Part shown: positions 1 through 8,912 of the stretch, in pieces
Numbering within the stretch: position 1 is the first letter of the stretch
Layout: every line of letters begins with the position of its first letter
NCBI GenBank assembly: GCA_977006965.1
Contig: OZ345352.1
Span: 1,116,001 to 1,180,000, forward strand
Reading direction: 5' to 3'
Length of the DNA stretch: 64,000 nucleotides
Source: Phymatolithon calcareum
Taxonomy: Eukaryota > Rhodophyta > Florideophyceae > Hapalidiales
The notes under the pieces: generated by a model
The model's database searches: none
Seen by the model: only the letters and a program-made list of their open reading frames with translations
Told to the model about the DNA's origin: nothing
Translations under genes and position numbers: made by a program

Positions 1-228
1 TTTTTTATAATTTAAGTTTATTTAAAAGCCCCTCAGACTTCCGAAGATATGGGCAAGGCTTCCTTTGATGCTACCTACCTTTGTGCAGCACTCGAAACGC
101 CCACCAGAATGGCGGACGGGAAAACTCAGAATGCAAGGTAATCCTATCTCAGTTCTCTACGGGGTTGTTTGCCTTGCCTTCTGCGAATCAATACAGGCCT
201 TCTTCGTTCTCCATGCGTTCTATGAGTG
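1..228 (-). mobile_element. 3' remnant of non-LTR family B
   Basis: The T-rich start is the poly(A) tail of a minus-strand element. The block matches the 3' end of the long family B copy at 30,353-30,610 and still encodes the last residues of its ORF (ERMENEEGLY). The same remnant is repeated at 33,173-33,361 plus 37,034-37,079, where an LTR retrotransposon splits it. The window edge cuts its tail. Confidence 0.8.
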
Positions 229-1322
229 TCATAATTGAACAACTGTGCCCGCAATAGGGATACTTCAGAATCAAAGCACTTGGAATACAGAAAAAGTAAA
301 CCCCTTCTAACCGCAACTCTTCTAACTGAAACCCCTGCACAATTGAAATTGGAGTGCCTATCCCAACCCAAATTCCTCCTAAAATATCTAAAGTTAAAAG
401 TCGAAACTGCAATCCTCAAAACTGATAACCCTTATTATTCCTTTACATTGCCTCCATGTCACGAAAAAGTTCAAGCAACTTTGATTATTGCAATGTTAAA
501 GGTTGAATATGAGGTAGAAATAAAGTCTCCATTTCGGTTTCGAGAAATGTTACATACACATCGCAGCCATGACAACCGAAAAACAGATGTCCGTGCTGTA
601 GGATAAGCTAAAGCGTTGAGCATTGGTGCGGAAATCATTGTGTACGGCGATTGCCAGATCGTAGTTAATGACATGCACAGCATTCTTAATTTGATCTGCT
701 GTGCACGGCACGCAAATAGTAACCCTCCGGTATGGTGGGTTGCCAAATTACTCAGTCAAGGGGACACCGGGCACCTCAATAAAATGAATAATTACGCTGT
801 GCCCGGCGATCACTACAAATTTTGCATCACTTCTCAACGCTTTAACTTATCCTACGGCTCTGATACCGGCATCTCGGTTGTACTGAGGACGCCGTCATGG
901 CAACCGAAATACAAATGTAAATGCCTTAGGATGGATTAAAGTGGGCATTATCATAGTGTACTGCTCGAAGAACGAAGTTAAAAAGTTGTTTTACTCAAAG
1001 CTTTCTAGAAATTTTACGTGCACTTCGCGTCATGACAGCCGAAATACAGATGTCAGTGCCGTGGGATAAGTTAAAGCGTTTAGCATTGCTGCGGGATTCT
1101 GGCAATCGCAGTAGACAGTGAATTCGTAATTTAGAAGATTTATTGAGAAGATACCATGTGTCCCAACTTGAGGAAAGTCGGCACCTTTCTAATCGTACTA
1201 GCATCGAGCTTTTTCAATTACCTTATTCAGAATTGCATAGTGTAGGGGTCCATATGGGCTTCTTCAGGGTTCGCAGTGAATTCCGCACCCATCACAGGAG
1301 CGGAATTCAGAGTTAGCATAAG
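229..1322. repeat. Interspersed repeat block with alternating inverted modules
   Basis: No gene is supported here. The block is paralogous to 37,080-38,130. It contains a roughly 90-200 bp module in alternating orientation: plus at about 561-700, minus at about 826-905, plus at about 1,021-1,110. Each copy shows a CATGACARCCGAAA-like segment followed by a GGATAAGTTAAAGCG-like segment. ORFs across it are short and broken. Confidence 0.6.
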
Positions 1323-1790
1323 GATTGGATTGGATTTCTGTTTAATTGAAGCTCCCTTTGTCAATAATGGTAATTATTATCATTGCACCTGAGAGATTTT
1401 CTTTGTGCTACAGTCCTTCGCTTACATTCTCTTTTAAGAAATTGATTTCGGACATAATCTTTGGACAGTATCAACTGCCATTTCCAGAATCTCTTCTTGA
1501 ATATCGGAAAGTCGTTCTTTGGTCATTACGTTTGAAATATCATTGAGGGCTTCATGTAGTTCGGAATCTTCTTTTCTTGCTTGCTCTTGCCAGGAGTATG
1601 GGAAGCAGTGACATAATCAGTGCGCGCAAAGAAGCCTGTGCTTCGTTTTTTTGAGGGTGAGAAATGGTGCTAGCTCGTTCTTGATGGGCTAAGGAGGGCA
1701 CCGGCCCTCCCGTCCAACGGCTTTAGGAGGGAGACATGCATCCCAATCTTCTTTTGCGTTCTTCTGCGTTCTTGCGTTTACAGAACTATC
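1323..1790 (-). mobile_element. 3' fragment of non-LTR family C
   Basis: On the minus strand this ends with the family C tail (GGAGCTTCAATTAAACAGAA followed by ATCC-rich sequence) and upstream of it encodes broken pieces of the C-terminal region seen at 51,890-52,327. The paralogue at about 38,132-38,600 carries the same fragment, so the insertion predates the segmental duplication. Confidence 0.7.
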
Positions 1791-1944
1791 ATATTGATGA
1801 ATCTTAATTCTGGCCTCTCAAGCAGGGGTTGCGCCAATTCCATTGCTATCAATTTAATTGCAATTTTTCCCAATTCCAACCAAATTGGTTCTTCGAACTG
1901 AATTGCAATTCGAATTGGTCGCACCTAATACTGAGGATCGTAGT

Positions 1945-2167
1945 AGATGAACATTAGACCAGGGGAATGTTATGGGGGGGGGGGGGAGTAAAGCAGAATG
2001 TTGAGGGAATCAACGTACTCACCTCATGTTCAGTACGTGGTCTTTGTTCTAGTAATACCCAGAGTACATAGATGAGAATTAGACACAGCACATTAATCGG
2101 ATGCAAGAATCAACGTACTCACCTTATGATCAGAACGTGGACTTTGTTATAGTAATCCCCAAAGTAC
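1945..2167 (+). repeat. Imperfect direct repeat inside the hAT element
   Basis: Two related units of roughly 100 bp lie at about 1,945-2,060 and 2,071-2,167. Both contain GAATCAACGTACTCACCT followed by a CTTTGTT-TAGTAAT segment. A run of 13 G residues (1,974-1,986) lies in the first unit. Subterminal repeats of this kind could be transposase binding sites, but that is inference. Confidence 0.6.
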
Positions 2168-2349
2168 GTTCTGTATGCCATCAAAACACCTATGAAACTT
2201 GGGCCATGGCTACTTCTCTCTGTGTTAAATAAAGACGAGATTGAGCCGTTGGACTCCAATCGGTTTCAACGATGGGCCTATGAGAAACTGCCGGATGGGA
2301 CAAAAAAACCCGGGCGATTCGCCGCAATTTATGTAATCTCAGTCCAGTT

Positions 2350-3147
2350 ATGAACAATGCAACCCGATGGTCTACAACGTATCGCATGATTCAACGGTTC
2401 AATCGTATCAGAAGTGCGTTAATTGCAACAGCGGATGCAGCAGATGCTGACCTAGTAATCCATCGAAGGAGCGCGTTCAAGATTAGAGTTGCTAAGTTTG
2501 CTGACCAGCTGGGTGAGATCAACACGGTGACCATGGAGCTGCAAAAGAGGGGTCTAACACTATCAGCTGCACATATGGCTTTGGATGAGTTAGTAGATGG
2601 AATTTATTCTCTCCAATCCATTCTGGAATCAGGATTGTTTCAATGCCAGATGGGTGATTACTATATCTCCCCGACTTCTCAAATCGTGCAAGATGCTTCA
2701 TTTGAGTTAGGAGTGGTGAAAATATAACGTGGGGTGACGAACAGCATGTCAAGCGTTGAGAAAGAGAGGTGCAAGAGGCTATTACAAAGACGAACCGAAC
2801 AGGATGCTGAGATTGATGTGCACGAACCGATGAGTATGGCCGACAGACTGTAGAAACGGAAGAAGAACACCAGAAGCGCGGGGTTGAAGGAATACATTAA
2901 CACCCAATTTATACTGGGGTCCGTTGCTTAGGTGGAGCGACTTTGGTCTATGGCGAAGTATATTCTACAAGACCATAGAAAGGGAATATGTCCTATTGTC
3001 TTTGAGGCGATACTTTTTCTGAAAGTCAACCGCTCCTACTGGGATGAGCAAACCGTGAATCAGGCTATGTCTATGACTGTCAACCAACGTGTCGAGAGGG
3101 CTATCGAAGAAGATGAAGATTACATGCAGCTAGGTGAACTTGCTTGA
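2350..3147 (+). pseudogene. hAT transposase C-terminal remnant
   Basis: Two open pieces, 2,350-2,727 and 2,932-3,147, look like parts of one hAT transposase. The first contains TRWSTTYRMIQRF, matching the conserved TRWxSTYxM segment of hAT proteins. The second contains VERLWSMAKYIL, and downstream residues resemble the hAT dimerisation region. The pieces are separated by stops and a frame change, and the N-terminal BED finger and first catalytic region are missing. It lies between hAT-like terminal repeats, which supports the assignment. It is non-functional as it stands. Confidence 0.75.
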
Positions 3148-3289
3148 ATAAAGTATTGATGTCTATATTGTGCGAAGCCTTCACATTGCAATGCGAATTG
3201 CTGCAAACAAAACTGAGCAATTCAATTGATGAATTTCATCCTGGACTGCAATCGCAAACAATGGAATTGGCGCAACCCCTGCTCTCAAG

Positions 3290-3613
3290 GATTTCTGCAT
3301 ATGAGGAATGCCTCATCTTCTGGTTGGTCAAATTAAGAATGCTGTGAACCGCGATAACTGCGATTTTGCAATCGCCGTCCACGGCTGCGTGCGAAAGCAC
3401 AGTGAAATTTTTCATTTTATTGGGGTGCCCGGTGCCCCCTTGAAGGAGTAATGGAAGCACAGTAAATTCCGCACCCATCCATTTTCCTTCTAGTTCTTGC
3501 CGCGCAAGAAATTCCTCATCTTCTGGTTAGTCAGATTGAGAATGCTGTGGACGGCGAAAACTGCGGTCTGGCAATCGCAGTGCATAGTGAATTCCGCATC
3601 AATGCTCAACGCT
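3290..3613 (-). repeat. Tandem partial copies of the inverted module
   Basis: Two partial minus-oriented units share AAGAATGCTGTG-AC-GCGA and GCAATCGC segments, at about 3,335-3,380 and 3,535-3,613. The same arrangement is at 39,507-39,790. No gene is seen. The block ends abruptly at 3,613 against family A sequence, where the sister locus has about 404 extra bases. Confidence 0.6.
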
Positions 3614-4734
3614 TGGACGAATTCGCAGAAAGAATAAGCCAAGTTCCAAGGGATGTTGCCGACGTGGCAGCAGTTCTTTTCGCGGACGACGTGCTCCTAA
3701 CGGCAAAATCACCAGTCAGACTACAGAGACTGTTAAATATTTCTTCGCAATGGGCAAGAGATAGACAAATGAGGTGGAACACGAAAGCCGGGAAGAGCGA
3801 AGTTCTTCTCTCCGAAGGCACAAGATCACCCACATTCAAGCTTTCCGGGAAAACGCTGACAAAAGTCAAAGAAGTCCCATACCTTGGCATATCACTCAGC
3901 AGTGAGGGAGTTACCGACAAGAAAATGCTTGAACGCATCCGACAGGCCAAGATAGCAGTGTATCAGCTGAGATCCCTTGGTGTAACAGCCCGGGGACTCA
4001 GCCCCTTAAAAGCAATCAAGATGTACAAGGCCTTGATACAACCAAGATGGGAATATGCCATGCACCTGACGCCATGGACGACAAGAGTTCAAACAGCTAT
4101 TGCAGACGTGGAGAAGACTTTTTTTGGACAAGTATTTGGTCCAATCGCAAAAAATCGAACCGCGAGACTTCGTCTTCTCTGTCACATACATAATGCGGAA
4201 GACAGAAGATTAGTTCTAGCGTTACGAATGCTTGAACGAGCCAGAACAAGGAAAATGGGCTTGCTCGCAGTCCCAAGAGAGGAAAGAGACGTTGAGGAAT
4301 TGCAATGGGTGTGTCGTGACATATCATCAATGTTAAATCACGACCTATTCGAGACGGCACTAACCTATCTCAAGCAGCGAGTTTCAGCAAAATCGTTGAG
4401 GGACCTGCTCTTTAAAGACGAAGGAGAAGGCTTGTAGGCGAGCAGAAAGAGGAATATTCCTTATGATATTCCTGGGTCTACTCCCGCCATCATCAGACTA
4501 CCGAAAGCACGTCACCGCCAATTGGCGATTAAATGGGCATTCGGACGTTTTCCCCCATTGAGTACCACACTTCTGGAAGACAAATTCGGTGAAATCGTAC
4601 CAACTCTCATGAACAAGCTCGAAGTGTACCTTCAAAGATACCGACTAACAGAAGAGGAGACTAGTGAGACTGAAAGGGCACTTGACAAAGTACTATTCCT
4701 CACAATCGTCTTTTATGACGACATGGAATAGACC
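3614..4734 (+). pseudogene. Family A reverse transcriptase remnant
   Basis: The frame reads from DEFAERIS through LFADDVLL, the RT catalytic box of non-LTR elements, then the thumb and C-terminal region ending YDDME. A TAG codon at 4,435-4,437 interrupts it where the sister copy has GAG. The remainder, 4,438-4,734, stays open in the same frame. The upstream VPQGSPLS palm motif present in the 40-kb copy is missing. A dead retroelement gene. Confidence 0.85.
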
Positions 4735-4968
4735 AAGACAAAATAGAACGGCGACGCTGAGATTCCTACGAACAGGACAAGTAGACTCTAAGCTTTTCCC
4801 TCCACCTTCTCTGGAGGAGGGTTTTTGCAACTAGGGCTACGACGATAGCAACGAGCTTTTGCGGGCTTTAACGGAGCTACCAAGGTAGTAGCATCTGAAA
4901 CGCATCTCCCTTACAGTCTTATGAGTGTTTCTGAGGGCGTTTAATAAATTCAAAATTCAAAAAAAAAC
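3614..4968 (+). mobile_element. Non-LTR family A copy 1, 5'-truncated
   Basis: This plus-strand retroelement fragment starts inside the reverse transcriptase and ends in an A-rich tail (TTCAAAATTCAAAAAAA) at about 4,968. It is near-identical to 40,195-41,547. Relative to that copy it lacks the upstream RT part, apparently through a deletion joining 3,613 to 3,614. It contains the FADD catalytic motif. Confidence 0.85.
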
Positions 4969-4969
4969 A

Positions 4970-5270
4970 TACATTCTCGTGCCAGCAACAACGGCATATT
5001 TCTGTTGGCGAAAGTACGTGTCGTAAAGGGCGCATTATTTTCTCCACTTTTTCCTTTGGTTTTTTGCTCCGAAACGAAGCACTGTACGCTGCTTTAATGC
5101 TGTGCTCTCTGTCACAGCGGATACAGCAGGTATTTCAAAGGAGCGCATCTTGAATCTGCCCGACTTGTGCATTTAAGCGGCTCCCCGCTCGTATATTCTC
5201 GAATCAGAAAACGACCCACACTCATTATAGTGCCACCTCATTTTTGCCATCTTCTTCCGCCACAACCGCT
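4970..5270 (+). promoter_or_regulatory. Upstream region of small secreted gene, copy 1
   Basis: This segment is conserved in all three copies of the downstream gene (also 46,769-48,000 on the minus strand and 50,044-50,345). It begins directly after the family A tail at CATTCTCGTGCCAGCAAC. There is no clear TATA box. Conserved ACCCACACTCATTATAGTGC lies about 55 bases before the ATG, followed by CCTCATTTTTGCCATC, a possible initiator. Promoter function is inferred from position and conservation. Confidence 0.45.
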
Positions 5271-5630
5271 ATGGCTTCAAAAATCCTCGTCATCACGTTC
5301 GTTGCCCTTGCCTTTGTTACCTTTACGTCGGCGGCTCCACGCGACACAGTGGCGGAAAAATGTAGCGTCGTGCCTGACTTTATTCCTCCTCGTATCAAGA
5401 AGTGTGCATCCAATATCAAGATTCAGTGCACTGGCTCTACGATTTGCTACAGCTCCATGGAAACTTTGAAGACTCTTCCTTGTCTTCTACAGGAATACCC
5501 GATTACTGCACTTTTCAAGATGAACCAGTGCGGTATGGAAATTCAGTACACAGTTTTTCCAGGAGCTCAAGTTTGTATTACTGAAAACGAACTTCGCAAG
5601 TTTTACAGTTGCTTCGATGATGGTGCGTGA
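5271..5630 (+). CDS. Small secreted eight-cysteine protein, copy 1
   Basis: The ATG at 5,271 opens a 119-residue protein. Residues 1-21 (MASKILVITFVALAFVTFTS, then A) form a classic signal peptide ending at SAAP. The mature part is about 98 residues with eight cysteines and no transmembrane segment. The spacing does not match elicitins, which have six cysteines, or any family I recognise. The protein is presumably exported and disulfide-bonded. A TTG-started extension is possible but ATG plus signal peptide fits better. Copies at 46,409-46,768 and 50,346-50,705 differ at only a few residues, mostly conservative, which suggests either recent duplication or constraint. The gene is intronless. 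Confidence 0.85.
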   Translation: MASKILVITFVALAFVTFTSAAPRDTVAEKCSVVPDFIPPRIKKCASNIKIQCTGSTICYSSMETLKTLPCLLQEYPITALFKMNQCGMEIQYTVFPGAQVCITENELRKFYSCFDDGA

Positions 5631-6359
5631 GTGAAATGAAAGTGCATGCTGTGCTGGCATGATATAGTAGCTAATAAGTTCAAATTCTGCGCATGCGGAT
5701 GATCTTGGAACATACGAGATTAAAGATGACGGATTAAAAGGTTCGCTCTTGCTCTTGACAGAGAAATACATTTGAGTGACGATAAGGAAATAGAAAACAA
5801 CGCAACTGTAGACGCTTGATACAACCTGTCTGAAAAGCCACAAGGACTTAAAGTTGCAGAAGCGAATAGTGTCCATTTCAATGTAGAATGTGCCACGTTT
5901 CTGTCTTTGATCTCTAGGGACAGAGCAGTGTGCTTCACGAGATTCGCATGCTTCTCGTATGGTCATGTCTTCCAATTGCAGGAAATGGGGTTGGTTGCGC
6001 AGATCGAATAGCGCCGGAAACATACTACCGTTTGTAGCGAAAGGAGGAAGTCAGAACGCTTGTATTACGGGTATTCTAAACTTCATGCGTGCTATCGCGC
6101 AAGCCAAGATCATGACCTTTTTTCAAGCGAAGAAGGTCTGGAACTCTCGCTTACAGCAAATGGTGCTGGTTTGTTGAGGCGTCAGCAAATGCGTTCACGC
6201 CTTTAGGGCGCGTAGTGTGCGAAGCGCAACAATACGAGGCGCTTCGCCATGTGTTTGTCGTACGTTTAGAGTAAGCTCAAATTACACGAAGAATGTACCA
6301 TCTAATTACTTGCTCTGAGAACGATTTAAAGTAATAATGGTTTTCGGGAACAAATGACG
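5631..6359. other. Conserved 3' flank of small secreted gene
   Basis: No gene is supported. The stretch is shared with 50,706-51,418 (direct) and with about 45,695-46,408 (inverted, interrupted by a family C insertion). Antisense ORFs across the gene and this flank exist in the copies but look like shadows. At 6,176-6,200 there is a GCGTCAGCAAATGCGTT copy of the T motif. Confidence 0.5.
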
Positions 6360-6372
6360 CTTCCCTTCAAGG

Positions 6373-7937
6373 ATGGATGGATTTCTGTTTTATTGAAGCT
6401 CCCTTAGTCAATTATGCACCTGAGAGACTTTTCGTTGCGCTACAATCCTTCGCTTACGTTCTCATTTTGATTTCGGACATTTTCTTTGGACGGTATCAAC
6501 TGCAATTTCCAGCATCTCTTTTTGAATATCGGAAAGTCGATGCTTGGGCATTAAGTTTGAGATAACTGTGAGAGCTTCATCGAGTTCGGAATCTTCGTTT
6601 CTTGCTTGTTCTTGCCAGGGATATGGGAAGCGGTGAAATGACCAGTGCGTGCAAAGAAGACTGTGCTTCGCTTTTTTGAGGGTGAGGAATGGTGGTAGTT
6701 CGTTGTTGAAGGGCTGAGGAGGGCGCCGGCCCTCCCGTCCTGTAGCTTTCGAAGGGAGACATGCTTCCTATTCTTCTTTTGCGTTCTTCAGCGTTCTTGC
6801 GTTTACGCTTGTCGTAGCGTCTAGGGTGCATGCAAATTACTCTGTAGAGGTACAGAGAAGAGCTTTGTGAAGCATATCGTTTGTCGCGTTCAATATTGCC
6901 AGTCGTGTTGTGCCCTTGGGAAGCTCAAGTGCCTGTTTTCTTCGAAATTTCTGTGCTGTTATGAACTTGGAGCTCAAATGTGCTTGGCGTAGTTGAATGG
7001 ATTCCAGGCGGTATATTCCTCGAAAGCGGGCCTGCATATTCTTGCACCAGGTTCCGAACATTCTAGAGAACAGGTTACTCTCTAGGGCGTCCTGAGCGCG
7101 AAGGATGTTACGCGTCAGATCTGCGAACGGGAGAAGATACTCTGTCATTGGACGGACGAGCGCCTTATATAGTCTTAAGCATGTCGAGGGTGCGAACTCT
7201 TTCCCGTGGAGTCCGATGTTTCCTAGAACCATCAGTCGATTCTGTGCAGCATCTATTCTGGAAAGCGTAGAGGTTTCTGTGACGCCGTTCGAAGATATGG
7301 AGATGCCCAGGTATGTAGTTTCGGACAGAGTCTCGATTTCTTTCACGCAAGAACGAATTTGAAGCTTTCGTTTGCACCATTGGGAGTTATGACGCAACTC
7401 TTCCCGACATTTGTATTCCACATCATCTCGGTAGAGGCGGCCCAGTCCGAGGCGATGTCCAGGCGCAATTGAAGCCCTATTGGGGAAAAAGCGCGAACTA
7501 TGACGTCATCCGCGAAAAACGTGGCCGGGCTTTTAGAATAATGAAACGGCATTCTTGACAAGCTCTCAGCAAGAACGTCCATGAAGATATTATATAGCGC
7601 CGGTGATAGTGGTGATCCTTGTGGGACCCCTTTGTTGATTACAAACCGATTATTTCGGTCGTCCGTAGGAGTATAGATCATGCTAGGTTGGCGAAAGTAC
7701 ATAACCCATGAGACAAGTGTTGCAGGAAACCTCTTCTTGAGTAGTCGAGATAGAACGTGTCTTGGCATGATGTCGAAAGCCTTCGAAAGATCGAGAACGG
7801 CAATGTTCCTGTGACCATTTTTGATTGCCGCAATGGTGTGCAATACGGCATCCGGGCATCCAGAGCCCTTCCTGAAGCCAGTTTGGATCTTATTGAAGCC
7901 GTAATGTTTTCTCAGGATTTTATCCAGTGCGCTCTCT
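6373..7937 (-). mobile_element. Non-LTR family C insertion (copy C1)
   Basis: The element is flanked by an exact 13-bp target duplication CTTCCCTTCAAGG at 6,360-6,372 and 7,938-7,950. The sister locus has this once, uninterrupted, at 51,419-51,431, so both ends are fixed. The 3' tail at 6,373 is an ATCC repeat (GGAT on the plus strand). The 5' end is truncated within the RT coding region. Confidence 0.93.
6577..7937 (-). pseudogene. Family C1 reverse transcriptase, broken
   Basis: Reading down the minus strand from 7,937, the frame encodes RT palm motifs: LDLSKAFD, then GVPQGSPLSPALYN, then FFADDVIV, the catalytic aspartates. A frameshift near 7,360 moves the thumb and C-terminal region (YLGISISSNGV onward) to another frame. 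A TAA at 6,837 then stops it where copy C2 reads on. Endonuclease sequence is absent because of 5' truncation. Confidence 0.88.
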
Positions 7938-8021
7938 CTTCCCTTCAAGGGAAGCGAATACAGCGTGGGGTTTTCCTTTCCTATCATACAAACAGTGGGT
8001 ATATCGAGCATTGTACTTTAC

Positions 8022-8214
8022 TTTTTTTTCCTTTCAAGTTTATTTAAAAGCCCCACAGACTTCCGAAGATATGGGCAAGGCTTCCTCTGATGCTACCTAC
8101 CTTTGTGCAGCTCACGAAACGACCACCAGTATGGCGGACGGGAAAACTCAGGACTCAAAGTAGTCCTATCTCAGTCCTCCACGGGATTGTCGGTGCTTGG
8201 ACTCGACCACTTTC
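8022..8214 (-). mobile_element. Short 3' fragment of non-LTR family B (B2)
   Basis: This 193-bp minus-strand tail has a TSD TGTACTTTAC at 8,012-8,021 and 8,215-8,224. The sister site at 51,493-51,502 is empty. The left end is the T-run of the poly(A) tail. The body matches the terminal 200 bases of the element at 30,353. Confidence 0.9.
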
Positions 8215-8237
8215 TGTACTTTACTGTAAAGCATCAA

Positions 8238-8600
8238 GGATATTTAATGATTTTATTTTGAGAGCTCCCAAAGCCTCACCTTGGAGTAACTGGGCAGCTC
8301 TTGCGATAATCTATAAGCTAAAGTCCTCTGGCTACTCAAAACGTTCTTGATTCGTAGTTCTCTCTCAACAAGAGCTCCTGTGAGTCTCTTGCACTCAGAC
8401 TCAATTTCTGTACTCATCTTCGACGATGCTAGAGTCTCAAGTTACAACTATGATAGAACGCCTCTTTCCATAAAGCATTTGAGTCGTTTTCGGGACGCGT
8501 TTTTTCCAATATTTCGTGAAGCGTTGTTAGGCGCCTCAGACTGGCGAGGCGCCACGTTTTGAGGCGGTGCCCCTCCGACTCGTTGGATTAGAGAGGTTTG
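8238..8600 (-). mobile_element. 3' end of non-LTR family F (F5)
   Basis: The minus-strand tail GGGAGCTCTCAAAATAAAAT is followed upstream by coding remnants resembling ECKRLTGAL-GREL, the same C-terminal segment as at 60,550-60,640 and 11,700-11,890. The homologous tail in the 50-kb duplicate is split by three later insertions. The upstream boundary is not clear. Confidence 0.7.
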
Positions 8601-8675
8601 TACATACTGGTGTGTGCAACGCAAAAGCGGATTTTACATCTGCTTTCGGCTCAAAAAGAGACCATTCTTCTCTCT

Positions 8676-8912
8676 TTCTTTCTTTTATTGCGGAAAGATC
8701 GCTCACAAAGAGGATGAGCGCCAGAAGCTGTTCTGCAACAGCTTCTCATTGTTCAGAAATTTTAGTATCGCTAGGGGTCTCTCACGGCACAGTCCAGGGT
8801 TGCAGGAAAATGGGACCGGACCAGTGTGGGTGGCCATTACCATTGATGGCAATGTAAACTTGCAGCACGAAAATCTCTTTTGCAGTCGAGGTTGGACTAG
8901 GCGCTGCATCTA
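8676..8912 (-). mobile_element. 3' fragment related to non-LTR family D
   Basis: The CTTTCTTTCTTTTATTGC start is the tail of a minus-strand element. The encoded LCRERPLAILKFLNNEKLL matches the C-terminus of the RNase H polyprotein at 17,807-18,655 (LCRESPIEILKFLNNENLL). The 50-kb counterpart at 54,465-54,663 lacks about 47 bp next to the tail. Confidence 0.78.

Larger units (their letters stand above)
1823..3281 (+). mobile_element. hAT-superfamily DNA transposon, internally degraded
   Basis: The ends are perfect inverted repeats of about 23 bp starting CAGGGGTTGCGCCAATTCCA. They are flanked by an exact 8-bp target duplication CTCTCAAG at 1,815-1,822 and 3,282-3,289, the length typical of hAT elements. 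The sister locus at 38,627-38,634 has a single CTCTCAAG and no element. The interior holds a hAT transposase remnant (2,350-3,147) but no N-terminal zinc finger or complete catalytic core, so the copy looks non-autonomous. Confidence 0.92.

Noticed and set aside
1974-1986. G13 run as a telomere-like or quadruplex feature
   Set aside because: A single homopolymer inside a hAT element; no repeat array.
5487-6023. Antisense ORF of 178 codons overlapping the small secreted gene, also open at 50,562-51,050
   Set aside because: Its conservation is explained by the segmental duplication; it has no recognisable domain and the sense frame has a signal peptide and cysteine pattern.
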